Origin: Mactra quadrangularis
Taxonomy: Eukaryota; Mollusca; Bivalvia; Venerida; Mactridae
Length of the DNA: 64,000 nucleotides
Direction of reading: 5' to 3'
Assembly (NCBI GenBank): GCA_025267735.1
Contig: CM046294.1
Coordinates: 35,309,222-35,373,221 of the forward strand
This document shows positions 34,861 to 47,377 of the stretch, one piece after another (position 1 is the first letter of the stretch; the number at the start of each line of letters is the position of its first letter). The translations under genes were made by a program, and so were the position numbers. Below the pieces are notes generated by a model. It saw nothing but the letters and a program-made list of their open reading frames with translations. It made no database searches and was not told where the DNA came from.

Positions 34861-36122
34861 GAAGAGAGTCTCTGTTATAGAGAGAGACACACATACAACA
34901 TAATGTATCTAAAACCAGTATCATATTATACACCAAGCTTCAAGCTAAGGAAACATTTCAGATAAATCAATTACTAATCATATTACAGTGATGAGATTTT
35001 CTATATTGACATTATATGTGACATGTATCAGATCTCAGCTGTGATATAATTATCCTGACAGAGTTCATTCTTTCACTACAACACCATACATGGTGACTGG
35101 ACTTGGTTACCACAGATACAATATTATATTTTGTTGTCACTTTCGTATAATACATTTGTGTAATTATCAACTACATACAATACTATTTATATGGATGAAC
35201 ATTTACAATGAGATATTTTATCACATCATTCTGTTACAATAGATTTGATTTGGAAGCCATTTAATTGATTCTCTTTTCAATAAAAAATACTTTGTACATG
35301 TACTGCATTATTTCATACATTATTGCTGAACATCATAAGCTGGCACAAACATTTAATGTGGTATTGTTCTTAGTGCATACATCATTAGAACTAAAGTTCA
35401 GTATCAAGTCTGTTTTACAGTTCAGTAAACTTAATCAGTTCTAAAGAAGATACGAAAAAAAACTGACAAATCAATTCCTGGTCCCTGATCATGACTGGGT
35501 GAATCTTTTTATAAGAATTTAGATGCTGTGTTTCAGATTATAAATATACTTTTTGCTATAAACACAGTGTTAGATATGTTAATTGTAATTGCATCACCAA
35601 CCTTTTACCAAAATGTCTTGCTAGATTGTCATTGGCACTGTCTAGTGAACCAAACAATGAATTCTGAACAGCTGTAAACATTCACACTATATAAAATGAT
35701 AACCCTACAAATAGTTAATGCACAATGTAATGTACATGTTTCTAAAACTATAGATAATGATTAGCTAACATGACAATATTTACCCAATGCGGCGCGCGCC
35801 GTTATAATCACTATGTTTGAGAAACATATTGTATTGTTACTCAGAAAAAAATTAAACAAATAGCGCGAAACTTCACCAACTGACGAGTGGGTGTATACAT
35901 GACGTCATGTCCAAATTTGACTTTATTTGATCAAGGCGTTATGGAGAAAAAAACATTCATAACACGATCTCACCAACGCAACGACCGTTAAAATATTGTC
36001 ACCTGACCGGATGGAAGTATGTTGCATCATAAAATTTTGTCATAATCTCATAAAAAATGCCAACCAAGACGTTTAAGCTGATTGAAAACTCTAAACGAAT
36101 AAATCCAGTCAGTAGAAGTTTA
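34321..36122. other. Non-coding stretch with an AG microsatellite
   Basis: AT-rich. A purine (AG)n tract lies at 34817-34868. From about 35790 CG dinucleotides become more frequent (GCGGCGCGCGCC). No exon could be assigned. Confidence 0.4.
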
Positions 36123-36255
36123 CCAAAAACGACCGTTTTTCGTGATCGGTAGAAAAAGTCTACCTCTGCAGAGCGACACTTTTTTTAAACTACGCCGAAA
36201 GTCACTCTGCAGAGGTAGACTTTTTCTACCGATCACGAAAAACGGACGTTTTTGG
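36123..36255. mobile_element. 133-bp near-perfect hairpin MITE
   Basis: Arms 36123-36177 and 36201-36255 are complementary at 53 of 55 positions, around a 23-bp loop. The ends are CCAAAAACG / CGTTTTTGG and TA flanks both sides (36121-36122, 36256-36257), as in Tc1/mariner-type MITEs. If transcribed it would fold into a long duplex RNA. Confidence 0.85.
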
Positions 36256-36257
36256 TA

Positions 36258-38109
36258 TGGAAAACTGGCCGTTATCCATTCCTTAATGTAAATACATATT
36301 ATTAGCGGGCGCTGATCGACAAAAGTAAAAAGTTTTAATATGATTACAAAGTTTTTAAGATAAATCATTATAACCATTAAAAAATCCTAGCATGATGGTT
36401 AGTTTTACGCAGAAGAAACAATACACTTGGGAAATTGTTTCTGGTACCGTCAAATTTGTTTTTATACGTGTCTAATGGCGAATAATATTTAGCATGAATT
36501 ATCATCGTCTTTTCGGGAGCAAATGTCTGATTCGACTCTTAAACCTCAAATTTAATTAAAACAGAATTTATTACATCGAAGCTTTTAATAATTAGTACAA
36601 TAACAAATAAGTTTTCTTTTACTATCGTCAACTAGCTGGGCGTGTGTACGACTGATATTTAATGACATCAGCCTACCAAACAAAGCGCTAGATACATCTT
36701 AGATCCGTTTGTTGGTGTCATGGAAACTATATGCCACTTGTTTATTAACAACTGTTAGTCAAATGATTTAACAATATGACACCTTAGAGTAGTATTATAC
36801 GATTAAGGGGAGGTATCGCATATTGTTTAAATCTTCTAGTCATAGATAAGTATTATTGATATAAACCTCGCTAGACTTAGTGTCGCTGTATGAAGGTAAA
36901 GGATGAATAAAGGGAATTTTTCTCAACGTTTACCGCTCCTCGGAGGTGTCGTTCTTTAGAGGTAATCAGAGTGCAAAATCAACGGGGGGAATTCTAATAT
37001 GCTGCTCGTCGGAGGTTGCCGCTCGTTAGAGGTGCCGTTAGCAGAGGTTATACAGTATAGCGTTCATCAGTTCATCAAAAATACCTAGTTTGAATAGTTC
37101 CCAATCTCCGTAAACAGAGATCCTGTTCTACTCGCGTTGTCGTACTGGATCTCTACTTAGTCAATGCAAGGTCACGTCGAGATGATCTTTGTATCGACTA
37201 ATCAATGCGTAGCTTTCATCTAGACGAAAACACTATTAATCACATTTTGATTTCGTAATTTCTATTTTTAGACCAAGGTTTGCATGCAAATTTAACAGCG
37301 GTATTATTCACAGTCTGCGATTGGGTGGCTCATTTCAAATTGCGTGACGTAGACGATGTAAACAAGTTACGTATCATAACAATTTCATCATTAATATTAT
37401 AATGAGAAAAGGTCACCTGAACGTGACCTTCATTTGGAAAAGGCCAGATCTAAACTAGCGAGTATGCGAGCGGTGAAATTTTAGATCGGGGTTTAATCAG
37501 ATTGAATAGTTCCTAGCTATAATAACCAATTATATCAAGTATTTTATTGACTCGGTGTAAACGTATACATGTGTACTAAAAAAATATGTTTTCCAAGAAG
37601 AGTCTCAAGACTTCAATATTTCTAAGAATCCCCTAAGGAATATTTCATGTTATATGCTGTAATAAATTGTTGAATTATTCATAATGCTGCCACTAAGAAC
37701 CATGCATACAATTACAAACCAATTAACTTGTACTGTCCAGAGGAAAAGAATTAACACTCAATTACAATAAGAAATAAATTCAATGACTAAATAGCAATAT
37801 TGAAGAATAAATAACATTTTGAATAATTCATACAAATTATAATTATTAAATCAAATAAAAGCAATGCATTAAAGGCACTAAAATCATTTAGGTTGGATAC
37901 CATTGGATATCAACAAACAAGTATTGTAAAATTATTATTATTATTAAAATGTCAGTCCAGTATAGGTTCACATGGCTACAGACTGTCTTTAAGTCAATTC
38001 ATGTATGGTCTTCTTTAAACTATACTCATATACTTACATTTAAATAGTTAAAAAATATAATGGTAAGTAGTAAATTCAAAAATATGTAGCCTGTCCTTGT
38101 TAATTTTGA
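36258..38109. other. Non-coding stretch with pogo-like remnant
   Basis: At about 36930-37062, repeated CTCGGAGGT and GTTAGAGGT words ending GCAGAGGTTATACAGTAT resemble the pogo/Tigger end CAGTATAACCTCT in reverse. The 36.6-37.5 kb stretch is richer in CG than its surroundings, but no exon or promoter can be assigned. Confidence 0.35.
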
Positions 38110-41100
38110 TCTCCACAAGATCTACAGTCTAGTAATAAATTATTGAGTTTAGCCGAGACTGTTTGATACACAAGATCTACTGTCTAGTAATAAATTATTG
38201 AGTTTAGCCGAGACTGTTTGATACACAAGATCTACTGTCTAGTAATAAATTATTGAGTTTAGCTGAGACTGTTTGATACACAAGATCTACTGTCTAGTAA
38301 TAAATTATTGAGTTTAGCCGAGACTGTTTGATACACAAGATCTACTGTCTAGTAATAAATAATTGAGTTTAGCCGAGACTGTTTGATACACAAGATCTAC
38401 TGTCTAGTAATAAATTATTGAGTTTAGCCGAGACTGTTTGATACACAAGATCTACTGTCTAGTAATAAATTATTGAGTCTAGCTGAGACTGTTTGATACA
38501 CAAGATCTACTGTCTAGTAATAAATTATTGAGTTTAGCCGAGACTGTTTGATACACAAGATCTACTGTCTAGAAATAAATTATTGAGTTTAGCTGAGACT
38601 GTTTGATACACAAGATCTACTGTCTAGTAATAAAGTATTGAGTTTAGCCGAGACTGTTTGATACACAAGATCTACTGTCTAGTAATAAATTATTGAGTTT
38701 AGCTGAGACTGTTTGATACACAAGATCTACTGTCTAGTAATAAATTATTGAGTTTAGCCGAGACTGTTTGATACACAAGATCTACCGTCTAGTAATAAAT
38801 TATTGAGTTTAGCCTAGACTGTTTGATACACAAGATCTACTGTCAAGTAATAAATTATTGAGTTTAGCCGAGACTGTTTGATACACAAGATCTACTGTCT
38901 AGTAATAAATTATCGAGTTTAGCTGAGACTGTTTGATATACAAGATCTACTGTCTAGTAATAAATTATTGAGTTTAGCCGAGACTGTTTGATACACAAGA
39001 TCTACTGTCTAGTAATAAATTATTGAGTTTAGCCTAGACCGTTTGATACACAAGATCTACTGTCTAGTAATAAATTATTGAGTTTAGCTGAGACTGTTTG
39101 ATACACAAGATCTACTGTCTAGTAATAAATTATTGAGTTTAGCCGAGACTGTTTGATACACAAGATCTACTGTCTAGTAATAAATAATTTAGTTTAGCTG
39201 AGACTGTTTGATACACAAGATCTACTGTCTAGTAATCAATTATTGAGTTTAGCCGAGACTGTTTGATACACAAGATCTACTGTCTAGTAATAAATTATTG
39301 AGTTTAGCTGAGACTGTTTGAAACTCAAGATCTACTGTCTAGTAATAAATTATTGAGTCTAGCTGAGACTGTTTGATTCACAAGATCTACTGTCTAGACT
39401 GTTTGATTCCCAAGATCTACTGTCTAGTAATAAATTATTGAGTTTAGCCGAGACTGTTTGATACACAATATCTACTGTCTAGTAATAAATTATTGAGTTT
39501 AGCCGAGACTGTTTGATACACAAAATCTACTGTCTAGTAATAAATTATTGAGTTTAGCCGAGACTGTTTGATACACAAGATCTACTGTCTAGTAATAAAT
39601 TATTGAGTTTAGCCGAGACTGTTTGATACACGAGATCTACTGTCTAGTAATAAATTATTGAGTCTAGCCGAGACTGTTTGATTCACAAGATCTACTGTCT
39701 AGACTGTTTGATTCACAAATTCTACTGTCTAGTAATAAATTATTGAGTTAAGCTGAGACTGTTTGGTACACAAGATCTACTGTCTAGTAATAAATTATTG
39801 AGTTTAGCTGAGACTGTTTGATACACAAGATCTACTGTCTAGTAATAAATAATTGAGTTTAGCCGAGACTGTTTGATACACAAGATCTACTGTCTAGTAA
39901 TAAATTATTGAGTTTAGCCGAGACTGTTTGATACACAAGATCTACTGTCTAGTAATAAATTATTGAGTCTAGCTGAGACTGTTTGATACACAAGATCTAC
40001 TGTCTAGTAATAAATTATTGAGTTTAGCCGAGACTGTTTGATACACAAGATCTACTGTCTAGAAATAAATTATTGAGTTTAGCTGAGACTGTTTGATACA
40101 CAAGATCTACTGTCTAGTAATAAAGTATTGAGTTTAGCCGAGACTGTTTGATACACAAGATCTACTGTCTAGTAATAAATTATTTAGTTTAGCCGAGACT
40201 GTTTGATACACAAGATCTACTGTCTAGTAATAAATTATTGAGTTTAGCTGAGACTGTTTGATACACAAGATCTACTGTCCAGTAATAAATTATTGAGTTT
40301 AGCCGAGACTGTTTGATACACAAGATCTACTGTCTAGAAATAAATTATTGAGTTTAGCTGAGACTGTTTGATACACAAGATCTACTGTCTAGTAATAAAG
40401 TATTGAGTTTAGCCGAGACTGTTTGATACACAAGATCTACTGTCTAGTAATAAATTATTGAGTTTAGCCGAGACTGTTTGATACACAAGATCTACTGTCT
40501 AGTAATAAATTATTGAGTTTAGCTGAGACTGTTTGATACACAAGATCTACTGTCTAGTAATAAATTATTGAGTTTAGCCGAGACTGTTTGATACACAAGA
40601 TCTACTGTCTAGTAATAAATAATTGAGTTTAGCCGAGACTGTTTGATACACAAGATCTACTGTCTAGTAATAAATTATTGAGTTTAGCCGAGACTGTTTG
40701 ATACACAAGATCTACTGTCTAGTAATAAATTATTGAGTCTAGCTGAGACTGTTTGATACACAAGATCTACTGTCTAGAAATAAATTATTGAGTTTAGCCG
40801 AGACTGTTTGATACACAAGATCTACTGTCTAGAAATAAATTATTGAGTTTAGCTGAGACTGTTTGATACACAAGATCTACTGTCTAGTAATAAAGTATTG
40901 AGTTTAGCCAAGACTGTTTGATACACAAGATCTACTGTCTAGTAATAAATTATTGAGTTTAGCTGAGACTGTTTGATACACAAGATCTACTGTCTAGTAA
41001 TAAATTATTGAGTTTAGCCGAGACTGTTTGATACACAAGATCTACTGTCTAGTAATAAATAATTTAGTTTAGCTGAGACTGTTTGATACACAAGATCTAC

Positions 41101-44100
41101 TGTCTAGTAATAAATTATTGAGTTTAGCCGAGACTGTTTGATACACAAGATCTACTGTCTAGTAATAAATTATTGAGTTTAGCCGAGACTGTTTGAAACT
41201 CAAGATCTACTGTCTAGTAATAAATTATTGAGTCTAGCTGAGACTGTTTGATTCACAAGATCTACTGTCTAGACTGTTTGATTCCCAAGATCTACTGTCT
41301 AGTAATAAATTATTGAGTTTAGCCGAGACTGTTTGATACACAATATCTACTGTCTAGTAATAAATTATTGAGTTTAGCCGAGACTGTTTGATACACAAAA
41401 TCTACTGTCTAGTAATAAATTATTGAGTTTAGCCGAGACTGTTTGATACACAAGATCTACTGTCTAGTAATAAATTATTGAGTTTAGCCGAGACTGTTTG
41501 ATACACAAGATCTACTGTCTAGTAATAAATTATTGAGTCTAGCCGAGACTGTTTGATTCACAAGATCTACTGTCTAGACTGTTTGATTCACAAATTCTAC
41601 TGTCTAGTAATAAATTATTGAGTTAAGCTGAGACTGTTTGGTACACAAGATCTACTGTCTAGTAATAAGATATTGAGTTTAGCTGAGACTGTTTGATACA
41701 CAAGATCTACTGTCTAGTAATAAATTATTGAGTTTAGCCGAAACTGTTTGATACACAAGATTTACTGTCTAGAAATAAACTATTGAGTTTAGCCGAGACT
41801 GTTTGATACACAAGATGTACTGTCTAGTAATAATTTATTGAGTTTAGCTGAGACTGTTTGATACACAAGATCTACTGTCTAGTAATAAATTATTGAGTTT
41901 AGCCGAGACTGTTTGATACACAAGATCTACTGTCTAGTAATAAATTATTGAGTTTAGCCGAGACTGTTTGATACACAAGATCTACTGTCTAGTAATAAAT
42001 TATTGAGTTTAGCCGAGACTGTTTGATACACAAGATGTACTGTCTAGTAATAAATTATTGAGTTTAGCCGAGACTGTTTGATACACAAGATCTACTGTCT
42101 AGTAATAAATTATTGAGTTTAGCTGAGACTGTTTGATACACAAGATCTACTGTCTAGTAATCAATTATTGAGTTTAGCTGAGACTGTTTGATACACAAGA
42201 TCTACTGTCTAGTAATAAATTATTGAGTTTAGCCGAGACTGTTTGATACACAAGATCTACTGTCTAGTAATAAATAATTTAGTTTAGCTGAGACTGTTTG
42301 ATACACAAGATCTACTGTCTAGTAATAAATTATTGAGTTTAGCCGAGACTGTTTGAAACTCAAGATCTACTGTCTAGTAATAAATTATTGAGTCTAGCTG
42401 AGACTGTTTGATTTACAAGATCTACTGTCTAGACTGTTTGATTAACAAGATCTACTGTCTAGTAATAAATTATTGAGTTTAGCAGAGACTGTTTGATACA
42501 CAAAATCTACTGTCTAGTAATAAATTATTGAGTTTAGCCGAGACTGTTTGATACACAAAATCTACAGTCTAGTAATAAATTATTGAGTTTAGCCGAGACT
42601 GTTTGATACACAAGATCTACTGTCTAGTAATAAATTATTGAGTTTAGCCGAGACTGTTTGATACACAAGATCTACTGTCTAGTAATAAATTATTGAGTTT
42701 AGCCGAGACTGTTTGATACACAAGATGTACTGTCTAGTAATAAATTATTGAGTTTAGCCGAGACTGTTTGATTCACAAGATCTACTGTCTAGACTGTTAG
42801 ATTCACAAGATCTACTGTCTAGTAATAAATTATTGAGTTAAGCTGAGACTGTTTGGTACACAAGATCTACTGTCTAGTAATAAATTATTGAGTTTAGCTG
42901 AGACTGTTTGATACACAAGATCTACTGTCTAGTAATAAATTATTGAGTTTAGCCGAAACTGTTTGATACACAAGATTTACTGTCTAGAAATAAACTATTG
43001 AGTTTAGCGGAGACTGTTTGATACACAAGATGTACTGTCTAGTAATAAATTATTGAGTTTAGCTGAGACTGTTTGATACACAAGATCTACTGTCTAGTAA
43101 TAAATTATTGAGTTTAGCCAAGACTGTTTGATACACAAGATCTACTGTCTAGTAATAAATTATTGAGTTTAGCTGAGACTGTTTGATACACAAGATCTAC
43201 TGTCTAGTAATAAATTATTGAGTTTAGCTGAGACTGTTTGATACACAAGATCTACTGTCTAGTAATAAATTATTGAGTTTAGCCGAGACTGTTTGATACA
43301 CAAGATCTACCGTCTAGTAATAAATTATTGAGTTTAGCCTAGACTGTTTGATACACAAGATCTACTGTATAGTAATAAATTATTGCGTTTAGTCGAGACT
43401 GTTTGATACACAAGATCTACTGTCTAGTAATAAATTATTGAGTTTAGCCGAGACTGTTTGATACACAAGATCTACTGTCTAGTAATAAATTATAGAGTTT
43501 AACCGAGACTGTTTGATACACAAGATCTACTGTCTAGTAATAAATTATTGAGTTTAGCTGAGACTGTTTGATACACAAGATCTACTGTCTAGACTGTTTG
43601 ATTCACAAGATCTACTGTCTAGTAATAAATTATTGAGTTTAGCCGAGACTGTTTGATACACAAGATCTACTGTCTAGTAATAAATTATTGAGTTTAGCCG
43701 AGACTGTTTGATACACAAGATCTACTGTCTAGTAATAAATTATTGAGTTTAGCCGAGACTGTTTGATACACAAGATCTACTGTCTAGTAATAAATTATTG
43801 AGTTTAGCCGAGACTGTTTGATACACAAGATCTACTGTCTAGAAATAAATTATTGAGTTTAGCCGAGACTGTTTGATACACAAGATCTACTGTCTAGTAA
43901 TAAATTATTGAGTTTAGCTGAGACTGTTTGATACACAAGATCTACTGTCTAGTAATAAATTATTGAGTTTAGCCGATACTGTTTGATACACAAGATCTAC
44001 TGTCTAGTAATAAATTATTGAGTTTAGCTGAGACTGTTTGATACACTAGATCTACTGTCTAGTAATAAATTATTGAGTTTAGCTGAGACTGTTTGATACA

Positions 44101-44385
44101 CAAGATCTACTGTCTAGTAATAAATTATTGAGTTTAGCCGAGACTGTTTGATACACAAGATCTACCGTCTAGTAATAAATTATTGAGTTTAGCCGAGACT
44201 GTTTGATACACAAGATCTACCGTCTAGTAATAAATCATTGAGTTTAGCCGAGACTGTTTGATACACAAGATCTACTGTCTAGTAATAAATTATTGAGTTT
44301 AGCCGAGACTGTTTGATACACAAGATCTACTGTCTAGTAATAAATTATTGAGTTTAGCTGTGACTGTTTGATACAAAAGATACTT
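38110..44385. repeat. 55-bp tandem array (about 114 copies), largest in the window
   Basis: Unit: GTTTGATACACAAGATCTAC, TGTCTAGTAATAAATTATTG, AGTTTAGCCGAGACT. C/T alternation in GCCGAG/GCTGAG, plus rarer variants. Shortened 30-bp units (TGTCTAGACTGTTTGATTC..) occur at 39391, 39691, 41266, 41572, about 42425, 42786 and 43590. Rare variants repeat 1875 bp apart, showing a higher-order duplication. Nearly every unit holds an AGATCT site and, on the plus strand, AATAAA. Unrelated in sequence to the other 55-bp array. Confidence 0.98.
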
Positions 44386-44760
44386 CTTGTGTACAACATT
44401 ATGTTTACACCAAAGACAGTTCTCTATTTTATTTTATATTTTCTTGAGAAAGGAAATAACTTTTAAAACAATTATGAAGTTTGTATAAAATATTGAGCTT
44501 ATTATTTGGTGTGATTTTTGGTAAGATATTTTTTGTGCAATTTACAATTGGTGAATTACTTGGTAAGGGTAGATAATAATAATAATCTATGCTCAGTAAA
44601 TTACTAGAAGTCTGAAAAGAAACAATACAATTTTATCACTTTCCTTATCCAATTTTGAAACAAGAAACAATGCCATCCCAAACATAACTAGCACAAGTTT
44701 GTGCTTGACCTTTAATATGACCTTGATCTTTGAATTAAAAACATTCGTCTAACATAGACA
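44386..44760. other. Non-coding stretch
   Basis: Nothing recognised. Confidence 0.35.
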
Positions 44761-45043
44761 AACAAGTAAATCTGTGAGCTAATGCTCACTAGTGATACCC
44801 CCGCAAAAATCTAAAAATATGCGACAAACAGGAAGTAGATGAGCAAGGAGCATGAAATCGCTTTACACCACATGGGACTATGGGATGAAGCAATATGCAA
44901 AGAATTAGGCTGCTGCATGTTATAGTTGCTGAGAAAACTGCGACGGAAATTTTGTAACGGACGGACGGCCGGACGGAGGGACGCACGCACGCACGGACAA
45001 GGGTAAAACAGTATACCCCGCACTTCTTCGAAGCGGGGGTATA
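44761..45043. mobile_element. Dispersed element with terminal hairpins, copy 2
   Basis: Nearly identical to 14871-15125, including GTGAGCTAATGCTCAC, ATACCCCCGC and the terminal GCGGGGGTATA. It differs by an expansion near the right end, where GGACGG is followed by CCGGACGGAGGGACGCACGC and more, about 28 bp longer than copy 1. Confidence 0.75.
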
Positions 45044-47377
45044 ATAATAGACTAATAATAATGATATTTGTGCAAAGTCTTATTACAATTCATTGAAAGA
45101 AAGTTATGGCCAAGACACAAATACAGGGTATTGCTACAAGAAAAGATTAATGCAAAGCATTAAATACCGCCGGATAGTGGTATGTGTACATAAATCAAAA
45201 GAGAAAACAAAGATATATGCGGCAAAAAAAGTACAAAATTCTGTATTCTGAGGTATAATACAGAACATGTAAAGTGTTCCATGATAAATGTCACAGTTTA
45301 TAAATCTATATATTTACTACATTATTTAATTAATACATTATTCCTTTTTACAAACTTAATTGGCCACTAATTACAGCAATAAATTTATGTTTACTAAATA
45401 TACTCGCACGTCTACGTGTTTTAGTCTAAACCAGGGTTTAGAAGAGAAGATAATTACAATGTAGCAACTTCTTGGAGAAACTCCTTTTAAACATGATATA
45501 AATGTTTTAAATAATAAATGAAAGTTATGTATACGAAAACACGCCAGATTTAACATCATGCATTTAGCGCTTCGTATACGATAAACCCGATCTAAATTTC
45601 TCAACTCGCGTACTTGCTTATTTACCATGAGTCTATAGCAAATCTGTTCACGGAGACCTGCGTGAAATATGTATGGTACATGGTTGTTTTTAGCATGAAC
45701 CTCAATTTAGGGGAGCAGCTATTTTACAATGTCTTAAAATATAAATAAAGGATAAACTGTTCTTCAAAATGCCCCCCCCCCCCAAAAAAAGCACGAAATT
45801 TTATTGCAGTACTATAAAACTAAAAAGTAATACAATTTAGCACGGTCAACATTTGTAAATAAAAAGGAGGATGCAAGTAAAAGAAATTATGGACTGCTCC
45901 TACCATGGTCATCAGATTCTGAAGACTCCAATATACCACCGGCCTTCAGGCCTACATAATAAAACATAAATAAAAATTATATTCCTGAGATTTGGCCATG
46001 AATAATTTTTACAGACATTATACAGCTACAACCACAATTTGCTTATTCCATTAAATTACATAACAAGTTTAAATGCACTGTATTTATTGAATCACTCAAG
46101 TTTTAACTTTCAAATCATGCAAATATTTGATATTTGATCATCAAGGGGAACTTCTGAAAGTGCTGTTGTCTACTATAGTTATTGGCTTAAATTTTAATGA
46201 GCACAATCCTGATTTAATATTTTTGTGTTGTTAAAGACAAATTATCAACTAGCCAGGCTATATGTAATAAGTAATTTTCACAAGCCAGTGACTGTAAAAC
46301 ATTTAAGTTGGCATCAGTATCAGTATTTTAAATATTAGCTTGTTACTTAGCATGATCAAATATTTTAAATATCTGACTGGAACACTAAGGTAGTCACTAA
46401 CTCAGGATTTACTGTATAAACAAGTGATAAGTGAAGAAAGCATAAAATCAATAGAAAACCATTTAAATTGCTCAAGTGAAGTGATCTCCAGCAGCTTGAC
46501 ATTAAAACATATTTGATAATGATACATTAACAATGTAATATCACACAATCTTGTACATGTAGGGTAAGTTCTGTACTTGTAATAACACACAAATGATTGA
46601 GTCATTCTCAACTACAACATGTACATCAAACCTGAACAATGGGTTTCACTATCCAGCAAACAAATGACGTTGGTTATATGTTGGACATAGACAGGCTAAC
46701 ATCGGATCATCATTGGATTTGAAATATTTTTTGATGTCTTACTCTGACAGCTATACAATGTCATAATCTGACAATTTTTCAACTTAAATTCATTTTTATC
46801 ATTACCTCAGTCCAACAATTTCTTACATGAATCAAACCTTATAATGACCTCAATCCAACAGTTGTCCAACTTAAACTAAAAATAAACCCATAATTATAAC
46901 TACCTGAATCCAAATTGTACCATTGCCAAATCTTTAATGGATAGCACATTGCATGTAAAATTATTCATACAGCTATGTGTGCTGTAAAATGAGAAAGAAA
47001 AATCTAACTTTTTCCTCTTTCACAAGCGCAATCTAGCCAATGTACTTAGAGAGAAGACTTCAGCCTATCTCACAAATGTCTGACATCAGTCAGGAGTATA
47101 CTAGAGTACTGTAATCTACAATATATCAGCAGATTTTTAAAACATATCCTTCAATACTTATTACTTAATATATTGTAATGGGCACCAAATAATGAAGAAA
47201 TATATATTTACAAGGCATCATTGGATATTTGACTAATTAGGTAATAAGATAAGCATGGGAAAAACATGTACAAATTTAAAAGAGTGGAATGATTCGTGAT
47301 CATGAAACCATAGTACAACTACAAAAGATATAATATGATAGATAACCAAACATCAACAATATAATTATATAAAGCAA
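45044..47377. other. Non-coding stretch
   Basis: AT-rich. A homopolymer C run at about 45770-45783 is followed by an A run. No exon, array or element recognised. Confidence 0.4.

Noticed and set aside
35790..37480. CG-richer region as the promoter or first exon of the ECE-like gene
   Set aside because: No donor, ATG or known promoter element could be tied to exon 1; only transcript data would decide.
38110..44385. CRISPR-like appearance of short regular repeats
   Set aside because: Whole units repeat without unique spacers, in a eukaryotic context; these are minisatellites.
44789..45023. 65- and 70-codon frames shared with 14899-15218
   Set aside because: They lie in the repeated hairpin-ended element and reflect its sequence, not a conserved protein.
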